The notes beneath the pieces are model-generated. The model saw only the letters and a program-made list of their open reading frames with translations, was not told where the DNA came from and did no database searches. The position numbers and the translations under genes were made by a program. 64,000 nucleotides of DNA, taken from the NCBI GenBank assembly GCA_000242935.3, contig CP007053.1, positions 4,759,001-4,823,000 on the forward strand, read 5' to 3'. This document shows, piece after piece, positions 46,023-54,044 of this stretch. The stretch comes from Opitutaceae bacterium TAV5. GTDB taxonomy: Bacteria > Verrucomicrobiota > Verrucomicrobiia > Opitutales > Opitutaceae. Numbering within the stretch: the stretch's first letter is position 1; each line of letters starts with the position of its first letter.

Positions 46023-47357
46023 TCACCGGACGAGCGGCTTGAGCAGGGCAAATTTCCCGCTCGCGGCGGGAACGATGAATTTTTTGCGGAAGGCCACCAC
46101 GCGCACGCCTTCGCCCAGCATGGCGGCGAGGGCGGATTCGACACCGGCAGGCGCCGCGTGGTCGGCCACGTAGTGAAAATCCCAGCGGGTGTCGCTCGTC
46201 TGCACGAGGCTGTAGTGCCAGCAGCGGAACCCGTTCGCGCCGTCTGCCGGGGCGGCTTGCTCCAGCGCCTCGTCCACCTCGGAGGGCGAGATCAGGCGGC
46301 GGCCGGCCGGGTCGTTTGCGGCGTTTCCGGCGCCTGCGACGGTCGCCACGTGGAGCCCGCCCTCACGACCGAGCAGGCGAAAGCCGCCGCCGGGCATCCG
46401 GCGAACGATGTCGCCCGTATGGTAGCGCAGGAGCGGCATGGCCTCGCGGTCGCGGGTGGTGACGTGGATCTGGAAAACGTCGCGGAAGCCCTGATACGGC
46501 ACGAGCTCGACGAAGACATTTTCGTCGATCACACGCATGTCGTCGCGGAACGCCTCGCCGATGAAGATGTAGCCGGCCTCGGTCGAGCCATAGAGATCGA
46601 CCTGCGGCGCCGGGAAGACCTCCGCGATGCGCGCGGCGTGCTGCCTGCTGGCCTTGCCGTAGGTAAGGATGACGACTTTCACGCTCGGCACGGTGACGCG
46701 GCGTTTTTGCACGGCGCGGGCCAGCAGCGACAGGTAAACGGGTTCGCCCTCGATCACATCGGGTTGCACGGCCTGGAGTTCCGTGACGATGCGGTCCCAC
46801 TCGCTTTCGGGGAACACGAAGGGGTCGCTCGTGAGGTTGAGGTACACGACGCCGTCGAAATACCGGTGCGGAAACGGGTGGTCCTCGTACGGGCACAGGT
46901 TGCTGGAGCAACCGACCGGGGCGAGGATGCAGCGGCGGTGCGGGCGGCCGGCGAAGGGGGCGAGCAACGGATGGGCCCGCCAGGCGCGCGTGGACTGCGC
47001 GTCCCACCAGCCGTCCTCCATGATCACGGTCATGGGCGACTGGGTGGTGCCGCCGGTGGATTCGTATTCGTAACGGTGCTCCTGGAGCCCGCGCTCGATC
47101 ACCGTGTAGTCCTCGAAAAACGCCTGGTGCCCGCGTTCGACGATCTCGTTTTTCGAGAGGGCGGGGATTTCCCGGTAGCAGTTCCAGTGCAACGGGTCCT
47201 CGTGAAGGGGGAAACGTTGCCCGTACAGCGGGCTGCGCCGGTAGATGCGGCGGATTTCCGATTCGAGCGGGCCGGGCAGGCGGCTGCCTTCGGCGGGGGT
47301 CAGGATGGCGGGATCGTTGGCAAAGGTGGGCGCGGACGGCATTGCTTGAAACGCCAT
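46023..47357 (-). CDS. PaaK-like adenylate-forming enzyme (444 aa)
   Basis: Phenylacetate-CoA-ligase-like enzymes activate a carboxylic acid as an AMP ester, then often pass it to CoA. The phosphate-binding loop is YESTGGTTQSPMTVI (S100-T105), the acyl-binding segment is VDLYGSTEAGYIFIGEA (near 265), and PLLRYHTGDIVRRMPGG is the ribose-binding motif. The C-terminal lid domain ends with VVAFRKKFIVPAASGKFALLKPLV, where a lysine expected for adenylation is plausible. The substrate is unknown. Its gene shares a 129-base gap with a divergent alpha-oxoamine synthase gene (47487), which suggests a joint pathway in which an acid is activated and condensed with an amino acid. That link is inference. 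Confidence 0.85.
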   Translation of the reverse strand: MAFQAMPSAPTFANDPAILTPAEGSRLPGPLESEIRRIYRRSPLYGQRFPLHEDPLHWNCYREIPALSKNEIVERGHQAFFEDYTVIERGLQEHRYEYESTGGTTQSPMTVIMEDGWWDAQSTRAWRAHPLLAPFAGRPHRRCILAPVGCSSNLCPYEDHPFPHRYFDGVVYLNLTSDPFVFPESEWDRIVTELQAVQPDVIEGEPVYLSLLARAVQKRRVTVPSVKVVILTYGKASRQHAARIAEVFPAPQVDLYGSTEAGYIFIGEAFRDDMRVIDENVFVELVPYQGFRDVFQIHVTTRDREAMPLLRYHTGDIVRRMPGGGFRLLGREGGLHVATVAGAGNAANDPAGRRLISPSEVDEALEQAAPADGANGFRCWHYSLVQTSDTRWDFHYVADHAAPAGVESALAAMLGEGVRVVAFRKKFIVPAASGKFALLKPLVR

Positions 47358-47486
47358 AACTTAGGGGGGAGCCCGGTGCTGTCAAATGGCTGCCTGCGAC
47401 AACCCCCCGCCCCCTCTCCGGCCGCGGTTGTTGACAGAATCGGCTTGGCATTTTGTGTCGCGACCATGCGCTGACCCCGCAACAAC

Positions 47487-48683
47487 ATGGCTTTCCCGTT
47501 CTTCACGTCACGCGCCAGAACCATCCGCGAACGCTGCGGCAACGATCCGGTGACCAGACTCCGGCTCCGCTACGCGCCGTATTATCACGCGCCCGAGTGG
47601 CAGGACGGCACCCGCATCCGGCTCGACGGGCGCGACATGATCATGCTCGCGAGCAACGATTACCTCGGCCTTTCCTTTCATCCCAAGGTCATCGAGGCCG
47701 CCCGCGCCGCGCTCCTGGCCTGGGGCACGAGCACGACGGGCGCCCGTGTCGCCAACGGTTCCCGCAGCTATCACCTCGCGCTCGAGGAAAAACTCGCGGC
47801 CTTCCTCGGACGCGAAGCCTGCCACGTCCACGCCGCCGGCTACCTCTCGTGCATGTCTTCCGTCGCCGCCTTCGCACAAAAGGGCGACACCATCCTCGCG
47901 GACAAAAACATCCATTCCTGCCTCTGGGACGGCATCCGGCTCTCCACGGCCGCCATCGAGCGCTTCGCGCACAACAACCCCGACGACCTCCGCAGCGTCG
48001 CGGCCTCCCTTCCGGCCGACACCCCGGCGATGCTCGTCATCGAGGGCGTCTATTCGATGGAGGGCCACATTGCCCGCGTGCCGGAACTCCTCGACGCCGT
48101 GGCTCCGGTCGACGCCTTCACGGTGCTCGACGACGCGCACGGCTTTGGTGTTCTCGGGCGCGAGGGACGCGGCACGGTCGATCATTTCGGCGTCAACGAC
48201 CGCATCGACATCCTTTGCGGCAGCCTCTCGAAGGCGCTGGCCAGCACGGGCGGTTTCGTCGCGGGTTCGCGCGACCTGATCGAGTACCTGCGCACGCACG
48301 GCAAGCACACCCTGTTCAGCGCCGCGCTCAGCCCCGCGCAGGCCGCGGCCGCCTCCGCCGCGCTCGATGTCTTGCAGGCCGAGCCCGAACACCTCGAACG
48401 TCTCAGGGCGAACACCCGCCGTTACAAAAAAATCCTCGATGATCTCGGGCTCGACACCTGGGACAGCGAGACGCCGGCGATCCCGATCGTGCTCGGCAAA
48501 AAGGAACGCGCCTACGCCTTCTGGCAGGCGCTGCGCGAGCGCGGGGTGTTCAGCGTCATGTCGCTCGCCCCCGCGGTCCCGCCGGGCAAGGACCTGATCC
48601 GCACGGCGATCTCCGCCCGCCATACCGATGAACAGCTCGAGCGGATCGCCGACGCCATGGCGTACGCGAAAAAGCGGAGCTGA
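47487..48683 (+). CDS. Alpha-oxoamine synthase (serine palmitoyltransferase/KBL/BioF family, 398 aa)
   Basis: These PLP enzymes condense an acyl-CoA with an amino acid. The PLP lysine lies in CGSLSKALASTGGF (K249). The pyridine-binding Asp and aldehyde-stacking His are in FTVLDDAHGFGVLGREG (D215, H218). Substrate-binding landmarks are NDYLGLSFHPKVIEAA, GARVANGSRSYHLALEEKLA and IEGVYSMEGH. Family members include serine palmitoyltransferase, 2-amino-3-ketobutyrate ligase and 8-amino-7-oxononanoate synthase, and sequence alone does not separate them. No biotin genes are nearby, while a divergent adenylating enzyme is, so an unusual lipid or amino-ketone product is possible. The start is 26 bases after a possible promoter gap; the frame is well conserved. 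Confidence 0.9.
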   Translation: MAFPFFTSRARTIRERCGNDPVTRLRLRYAPYYHAPEWQDGTRIRLDGRDMIMLASNDYLGLSFHPKVIEAARAALLAWGTSTTGARVANGSRSYHLALEEKLAAFLGREACHVHAAGYLSCMSSVAAFAQKGDTILADKNIHSCLWDGIRLSTAAIERFAHNNPDDLRSVAASLPADTPAMLVIEGVYSMEGHIARVPELLDAVAPVDAFTVLDDAHGFGVLGREGRGTVDHFGVNDRIDILCGSLSKALASTGGFVAGSRDLIEYLRTHGKHTLFSAALSPAQAAAASAALDVLQAEPEHLERLRANTRRYKKILDDLGLDTWDSETPAIPIVLGKKERAYAFWQALRERGVFSVMSLAPAVPPGKDLIRTAISARHTDEQLERIADAMAYAKKRS

Positions 48684-48688
48684 GTGAC

Positions 48689-48712
48689 AGGGGCGTCGCA
48701 AGCGACGCCCCT
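48689..48712. repeat. GC-rich palindrome between convergent genes
   Basis: AGGGGCGTCGC and GCGACGCCCCT form an 11-base inverted repeat with only AA between them, 6 bases after the oxoamine synthase stop and about 60 before hisH. No T-run follows, so it is either a repeat-family member or a bidirectional terminator stem. Confidence 0.5.
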
Positions 48713-48773
48713 GCGAAGTTTGTAGTTGGAAATTGGCGGTTGGTCTCCGGCCTGCGCTGCCGGCTGCGCAATG

Positions 48774-49439
48774 TCAGTGATGGCTCTTTCCCGCGTCGCC
48801 AGCGATGGCGGCGAAATTTTTGTAGATCTGCAGCCCTTTCGCCTGGCTTTTTTCCGGGTGGAACTGGGTGGCGAAGCAGTTGCCGCGGGCGATGGCCGCC
48901 GTGAAGGCGCCTCCGTAATCGCACTCGGCCAGCACCAGGCGCGCGTCCGCCGGCACACAATGGTAACTGTGCACGAAATAAAATGCTTCGCCGGTCGTCA
49001 GCAGACCGGCGGCCAGCGGCGAGGCGGGCTGCGTGAAACGGAGGGTATTCCAGCCCATGTGCGGGATCTTCAGGCCAAGTTCGGGCGCGAGCCGGAAGTG
49101 GATCACCTTGCCGGGAAACACACCGAGGCCGCGCGTGCCGTCGCCATTGCCGCCTTCTTCCGAGTGTTCGAACAGCGCCTGCATGCCGAGGCACACGCCG
49201 AGGAAGGGGCGGTCATCGCGAATCCAGCCGCGCACGGTATCGTCGATACCCGAGGCCCGCAGCGAGGCCACACAATCGCCCAGCGCGCCGACGCCGGGGA
49301 GCACCAGCCCGTCGGCATGCGCCGCAGAGATTTCGGCGGCGGAGCGGACGACGCGCACGGAGGCGCCCACGGCTTCGAGCGCCTTGGTGACGCTGCGCAG
49401 GTTGCAGATTCCATTATCGATGACAGCGATGGTCGGCAT
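48774..49439 (-). CDS. hisH: Imidazole glycerol phosphate synthase glutaminase subunit HisH (221 aa)
   Basis: HisH releases ammonia from glutamine for HisF in histidine synthesis. The class I amidotransferase triad is visible: C83 in FLGVCLGMQALF, and H194 and E196 in TQFHPEKSQ. The N-terminus matches the family (MPTIAVIDNGICNLRSVTKA), as do GLVLPGVGALGD and GVFPGKV. I chose the ATG at 49439; an upstream ATG at 49469 adds ten residues outside the family norm. HisF and other his genes are not in the window, so the histidine genes appear scattered here. The neighbour upstream is a DUF2007 protein. Identity is secure. Confidence 0.95.
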   Translation of the reverse strand: MPTIAVIDNGICNLRSVTKALEAVGASVRVVRSAAEISAAHADGLVLPGVGALGDCVASLRASGIDDTVRGWIRDDRPFLGVCLGMQALFEHSEEGGNGDGTRGLGVFPGKVIHFRLAPELGLKIPHMGWNTLRFTQPASPLAAGLLTTGEAFYFVHSYHCVPADARLVLAECDYGGAFTAAIARGNCFATQFHPEKSQAKGLQIYKNFAAIAGDAGKSHH

Positions 49440-49493
49440 GTGACGAGTGAACGGGAAAAATTCAGCCACTCGCCCCGCGCCGCAAGCCTGCGT

Positions 49494-49877
49494 TCAGCCT
49501 TTGCCGTCGATACGCACACGATGGGTCCGCCGGCAATTCATGCAATCGACCGTCGCGCGACGCTGGGGAAAGGGCAGCTTGAGCATCATGCAGACGGCAC
49601 CCCAGGCATTCAGCACCCGGACCCGGGTATCGCCGGAGCCGCAGAAGGGGCACGCGAGGATTCCTTTTTCCGACTGCGGGAGAGTGAGGATGCGGCGGGC
49701 GTCCGCCCAGTCGTCTTCCTCCACCTCGATCTTCACGCCGCCGACCGCATTGGACAGCAGCCAGTCGAACGTCACCGTATTCTCATCGCGTATGAAGACG
49801 GGGATGCCGACGCTTTCCAGCCGGGTGGCGGCCATATGGGCTTCGGCCGGTGTCGAGAAGGTTGCCACGGTTCTCAT
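49494..49877 (-). CDS. DUF2007 domain protein with a C-terminal zinc ribbon (127 aa)
   Basis: Residues about 1-65 match DUF2007, a small alpha/beta domain sometimes called a putative signal-transducing protein (MRTVATFSTPAEAHMAATRLE, then VPVFIRDEN-like and VKIEVEEDDWADARRIL). Residues 76-115 hold CPFCGSGDTRVRVLN and CMNC, giving C76, C79, C112 and C115, a zinc-ribbon set. It is soluble and probably cytoplasmic. The function of DUF2007 is unknown, and no partner stands out; it lies 54 bases upstream of hisH on the same strand, which may only be chance. Confidence 0.85.
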   Translation of the reverse strand: MRTVATFSTPAEAHMAATRLESVGIPVFIRDENTVTFDWLLSNAVGGVKIEVEEDDWADARRILTLPQSEKGILACPFCGSGDTRVRVLNAWGAVCMMLKLPFPQRRATVDCMNCRRTHRVRIDGKG

Positions 49878-49920
49878 GGTCAGAAGTCAGGGTGTAACTG
49901 GTGTTACGCAGGCGGAGCCC

Positions 49921-50062
49921 GGAGCGGCGGCATTCCTGCCGCTGCGACGACGCGAAGCGTCGCCGGTGTGTTTCCGGACATCGCGGAGAGGCAACGCACA
50001 CGGGCAAGATGCCCGTGCCACGCCGATCCGGCGGCTTCGCCGTCTGCGGGCGGGACGCCCGC
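49921..50062. repeat. Cluster of three repeat-family palindromes
   Basis: Three members lie close together. The first (49921 onward) repeats the left arm of the 26316 element for 30 bases (GGAGCGGCGGCATTCCTGCC, then GCTGCGACGA). The second is ACGGGCAAGATGCCCGT (50000-50016). The third is GCGGGCGGGACGCCCGC (50046-50062). The spacers are non-coding. Confidence 0.7.
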
Positions 50063-50066
50063 GCCA

Positions 50067-50296
50067 CTCGTTCTCATTCTCGTTCTCTTACTCTTACTCC
50101 GGATCGTACTCATTCTCGTACTCCTTCTCTTTCTCTTACTCTTTCTTGTGCTGCGGCGCGCCGTGCGTGCGTGCGTCGTGCGAGCGCCGGAGCAGGAGAA
50201 CGATCGATCCGGAGAACGATCAGGAGAAAGAGAAGGAGAACGAATCCGGACCGGAGAAAGAGAACGAGTAAGAGTACGAGAACGATTCCGGAGTGG
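50067..50296. repeat. Inverted array of degenerate GAGAAC/GAGTAA-type hexamers
   Basis: 50067-50148 is almost purely pyrimidine (units such as CTCATT, CTCGTT, CTCTTA and CTCTTT). 50189-50296 is mostly purine with the complementary units (GAGAAC, GAGAAA, GAGTAA, GAGTAC), interrupted by GATCCGG or ATTCCGG. A 40-base GC-rich core with repeating GTGC/GTGCG separates them. The two arms can fold into an imperfect hairpin about 80-100 bases long per side. I find no credible gene here. Confidence 0.75.
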
Positions 50297-50298
50297 GA

Positions 50299-50320
50299 GC
50301 GGGCGTCCCGCCCGCGCCAC
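50299..50320. repeat. GC-rich palindrome after the hexamer array
   Basis: GCGGGCGTCCCGCCCGCGCCAC repeats the unit seen inside the exoprotein 3' end at 25463. It ends about 43 bases before the stop of the neighbouring large gene. Confidence 0.6.
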
Positions 50321-50362
50321 ACGTTCTGTCAATCCGGCAAGGGATGCCCATGCCACCGGCAC

Positions 50363-53300
50363 TTACCGGGTGCTTTCGCGGGCGGCGACGATGCCGGCGG
50401 CGACGGCGGGTTCGCTGCCGAGCGTGCCGCGGATTTTTTTGAGATAATCGGGCCGGGCGGCGGCGCGGGCATGATCGGTCACGCGGGTGAGACGGCTCTT
50501 GATGTCGAGCTGGAGCGCCACGTCGGCGTAGTTGTGCTTGTGCAGGAACTTTTCCAGGTACCGGGCATGCTCGTCCCAGGTGGCGGCGTCGATCTGGCGG
50601 CGGGCTTCGAGGCGGGCATGGTACCAGTCGCTCTTCAGCATCTGCTCGCGGTCGAAGAGCGCGCGGAATTCCGGAGCGTCGGGTCCGTGGCCTTCCCAGG
50701 CGCCGTCACGCATGATGTGCAGGAGGGCCTTGAGCGGCGGGCAGGCGTCCTGGATGGAGCCGTCGGCAAAGTAGCTTTCGGCGGCGGTCTTCATCGCCTC
50801 GACGATGTTGGCCATGCCTTCGGCGAAGACGTCCATGTCCTGCAGCTCGGGCTTCAGGAATTCCTCGTCGAAAACGGTGCTCGGGTTGCTGAGGACGCGG
50901 CCGAAGAACGTCTGCACGCCGCGCGCGGTGATGCGATAGCCGAGGCGCGAGGCGAGGACGGGTTTGCCGTTGTGGACAAAATCCTGGCAGCGCTCGAAGT
51001 AGCCCTTGGAAATGAGGTTCTTCGGGTCGCGCTCGGGGCGCGTCATGCGGCACCAGATTTCCGGGACGAGGAGGCTGATGTCGTGATCGACACGGAGCTT
51101 GGGGCCGACCCAGCCGGCGGCGGTGGAGAAGGCGGGCAGATCGGTGAGGAGGAACGAGACGAGCGCCGAATTGAGGTCGTAGATCGGCGGCAGGGCGTTG
51201 AACGGGCCCTTGGTCAGCGCGCCTTCGGAGCCGGCTCCGGTGGTGGAGGGCGACTTGCCGGTGAGGCTGGCGATGAGATCCATGAACGCCTCGGGCAACT
51301 CCTGGTAGTGGATGGGGTTGAACACGCAGAGGGGGCGGACGCCGGCCTCGGGCGGGTTGAGACGGCGGCCCATGAGGACGGCGCCGACGGGGAAGGTGAC
51401 GGGATCGTCGGCGGCGAGGCGGCGGCGCAGGCGGGCGGCGGCGTGGGCTACGCGGGTGGCGCGCGGATCGAGAAGATCGGGGCGGACCTGGAGGTAGCGC
51501 GGGTTTTTGGTCGGTTTGCCGTCCACGATGCGCGGATGCGCGGGCGAGGCGAGGAAGGCGGCGCGCGGGTGCGAGGCGAACTCCTTGAAGAGATCGCGCA
51601 CGGGCTGCGTGAAGGCGTCGAAGCCGAGCGTGTCGCTGATGATCTCCGCGGCGGCGGCGCGGTCGAGCGGCTCGTAGTTGGAGAAATAGGTGTCGGGCTT
51701 GGCGAAGTCTTCCTCGGTGTGGCGGTCGTAGCCGCGGATGATGGCGTCGTCGGGCCGCTGGAAGAGGCGGGTTTCGCAGTTATGGACGAGCTTGACCGAG
51801 GCGCCGCCGCGTTCGGGGAAGCGGGGGAGGCCCTTGACGTCGGCGAGCGGGGCGACGGTGGACGCGGTGATGTCGTCCTCGACCTGGATCTTGATGGCGG
51901 GGAGGAAATCGCTGCGGAGCGAGAAGGTGCGCCAGCCGCCGGTGGCCGTGTAGCCGATGCGGAGAAACTGCGTGGTGGCGCGGATGCCGTGGTACTTGAT
52001 CTCGTTGCCGGGACGGCCGTTGATCGTATCCACGGAGAAATTACTGGCCCACTCCTCGCCCCACTCGGGTTTGTAGAGGCGTTTGACGAGGAGGACGATG
52101 TCGCGGACGTAGCGCGGGATGGTGGTGAGCCAGGCGTTGTACTCGTCGGTGTAGTCGGGGCTGCGGCTGAGGAGCTTGACGACGGAGCCGAGGGAACGCG
52201 CCGGACTGAGGATGGGGCGGCTGGGCGTGGTATTGCGGGAGGCGTCCTTGTAGCGGCCGTAGTAGTTTTTGTGGAGAAGTTCGCGGACGAGCTCGATGTC
52301 GCGCACGGGGTCGGAGATGAAGATCGGGCCGGAGAAGGTGGCGTCGGCGATGGATTTCGAGATCTCGGACTTGCCGCCGCCGGAGACGGTGCAGGGTTTG
52401 TGGCAGAGGAGCCCGCTGGGGCTGGAGCCGCGCAGGCGCCAGCGGCGGCGGTCGGGGTTGACCATCTCGACGCGGTAGCCGTTGGGGTAGATGTAGGTGA
52501 TGCCGGGGAGGAGTTTCAGGTCGGGCCGGGCCTCGGATGCGCTGTCGCTCCAGATGACGCTCTGGGTGCGCAGGTCGAAGCGGGCGGATTCCGGTATGTA
52601 GTAGATGTCGGGGTACACGTTGTCGCGCGCCCAGCCGCCGGGCTGCGGGGTGGCGTTGGCGCCGAGGAGAGTGAGGGCGCCGGCGAGGGTGTAATCATTG
52701 TCGGGATACAGGTTGGTGAGCCGGAAGTTTTCGCCGAGGTCATAGCTGGCGAAGGCGATGGCGCCGCCGGAGTGCTCCTCCTCGGCGGAGCCGAGCAGGT
52801 TGGCCGCGTAGGAGATCTGGGTCTTGATCTCTTTCTTGCAGTAACCGAAGTAGTTGTCGGAGAGGATGGTGACGATGACGCCGGAGGCGTCGCGGGAGGT
52901 GATCTTGAAGGCGACGCCGTCGTTGTAGAGTTCGTCGGGCTTTTTCCACGCCATGCCGTCGCGGCGCTGGCGATCGGTGGCGTCGTCCCATGCGGGGAGG
53001 CCGAGTTCCTTTTTGGTGAGGCTGGCGCTGAGATGCGGGGCGAGGATGATGCAGCCGGTGTGGCCGGTCCAGTGTTCGGGATCGAGGGCGGCGTCGTTGG
53101 CGGGGAGGTGGGGGTCGCCGGCGTTGCCGAAGACGCTTTCGACAAAGTCGAGGTTGGCGACGAGCGAGCCGGGGACGAAGAAGCGCGTTTCCATGGAGCG
53201 GCGCGGGGTGAAGCCGGCGACTTCGGGGACGACGACGGGGCGCTGATAGAGCGAGACGAAGCACTCGGCGGCGGTGGCCTGGCCGGCGGTGAAGGGGAGT

Positions 53301-53866
53301 TGCAGGAGCTCGGAAGGCGGGTTGAAGGCGTGGCGCAGGAGGCGCGCGAAGACGGCGGCCGGGACGGCTTTCTTGTCGTCGGGGATGGGGAGGCCGCCTT
53401 CGGTGACGTGGAAAATGCCCTTGGTGGTGCGGCGGTCGGACTTGGGGTTGTGGAGGACGCCGTTGTGGAGGCGGTACGAGGAGAGGATGGGGCTTTTGTG
53501 TTCGTCGGCGGAGGGCGGGAGAGAGAGGGCGCGGGCGAGGCCGGGGCGGTCGAGGACCAGCGTCTGCGCGGGGAGGCGGGGCGCGCCGCCGTGTTCCTCG
53601 AAGGTGGCGTAGAGGTAGTTCTGGATGCGCTGGTCGACGGGGCAGAAGTGGCGGGTGAGGAGGCGGTCTTTTTCGCGGCTGAGCGTGAGCAGGTGGTCGA
53701 CGAGGCCGGCGAGGTGGTCGGCGTCGGAATCGGGCAGGGCGATGGTGGGCTGGCCGATCTCGCGCAACTTGAGGTTGAGGTAGGCGAGGATGCGAGGGTC
53801 GCGGGCGTCGGGAAGCTGCGGGAGGAGTTCGGTGGAGGCCGTGTGGGTGGTGTTGGTTTCGCTCAT
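50363..53866 (-). CDS. Large conserved protein, possibly PPi-type phosphoenolpyruvate carboxykinase (1167 aa)
   Basis: The protein has no signal peptide or membrane helix, so it is cytoplasmic. Segments that look strongly constrained include SDRRTTKGIFHVTEGGLPIP, SDNYFGYCKKEIKTQISYAA, GHTGCIILAPHL and RSMETRFFVPGSLVANLDFV. I recognise no Pfam domain with certainty. The size (about 130 kDa) and the pattern NYFGYCKKEIKTQISYA followed by AEEHSGGAIAFASYDLG recall the metal-lysine and helix region of carboxykinases. The length also matches PPi-type PEP carboxykinases (EC 4.1.1.38), which use pyrophosphate with oxaloacetate and PEP. That call is from memory and unproven. The ATG at 53866 follows no obvious Shine-Dalgarno. 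The coding status is sure. Confidence 0.72.
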   Translation of the reverse strand: MSETNTTHTASTELLPQLPDARDPRILAYLNLKLREIGQPTIALPDSDADHLAGLVDHLLTLSREKDRLLTRHFCPVDQRIQNYLYATFEEHGGAPRLPAQTLVLDRPGLARALSLPPSADEHKSPILSSYRLHNGVLHNPKSDRRTTKGIFHVTEGGLPIPDDKKAVPAAVFARLLRHAFNPPSELLQLPFTAGQATAAECFVSLYQRPVVVPEVAGFTPRRSMETRFFVPGSLVANLDFVESVFGNAGDPHLPANDAALDPEHWTGHTGCIILAPHLSASLTKKELGLPAWDDATDRQRRDGMAWKKPDELYNDGVAFKITSRDASGVIVTILSDNYFGYCKKEIKTQISYAANLLGSAEEEHSGGAIAFASYDLGENFRLTNLYPDNDYTLAGALTLLGANATPQPGGWARDNVYPDIYYIPESARFDLRTQSVIWSDSASEARPDLKLLPGITYIYPNGYRVEMVNPDRRRWRLRGSSPSGLLCHKPCTVSGGGKSEISKSIADATFSGPIFISDPVRDIELVRELLHKNYYGRYKDASRNTTPSRPILSPARSLGSVVKLLSRSPDYTDEYNAWLTTIPRYVRDIVLLVKRLYKPEWGEEWASNFSVDTINGRPGNEIKYHGIRATTQFLRIGYTATGGWRTFSLRSDFLPAIKIQVEDDITASTVAPLADVKGLPRFPERGGASVKLVHNCETRLFQRPDDAIIRGYDRHTEEDFAKPDTYFSNYEPLDRAAAAEIISDTLGFDAFTQPVRDLFKEFASHPRAAFLASPAHPRIVDGKPTKNPRYLQVRPDLLDPRATRVAHAAARLRRRLAADDPVTFPVGAVLMGRRLNPPEAGVRPLCVFNPIHYQELPEAFMDLIASLTGKSPSTTGAGSEGALTKGPFNALPPIYDLNSALVSFLLTDLPAFSTAAGWVGPKLRVDHDISLLVPEIWCRMTRPERDPKNLISKGYFERCQDFVHNGKPVLASRLGYRITARGVQTFFGRVLSNPSTVFDEEFLKPELQDMDVFAEGMANIVEAMKTAAESYFADGSIQDACPPLKALLHIMRDGAWEGHGPDAPEFRALFDREQMLKSDWYHARLEARRQIDAATWDEHARYLEKFLHKHNYADVALQLDIKSRLTRVTDHARAAARPDYLKKIRGTLGSEPAVAAGIVAARESTR

Positions 53867-54044
53867 ACTCGGGGCAGAACGCTACCGGGAGCGAGGCGGC
53901 GAGCGCAAGGCTGCGGGAGGGGGGCGGATGGAAGTTGCCAGGAAATGCGCAGGGGGGTGGGGAGCGAGGGGGAGAAAAAACAGGGTTTTGGTCTTCAGAG
54001 GGAATCAGATTCAGGTTCGGTAAACTCCCGCCCATTTCTGTTTG

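Noticed and set aside
50067-50296. Possible CRISPR array in the hexamer region
   Set aside because: The units are only about six bases, degenerate and without unique spacers, and no cas gene is nearby.
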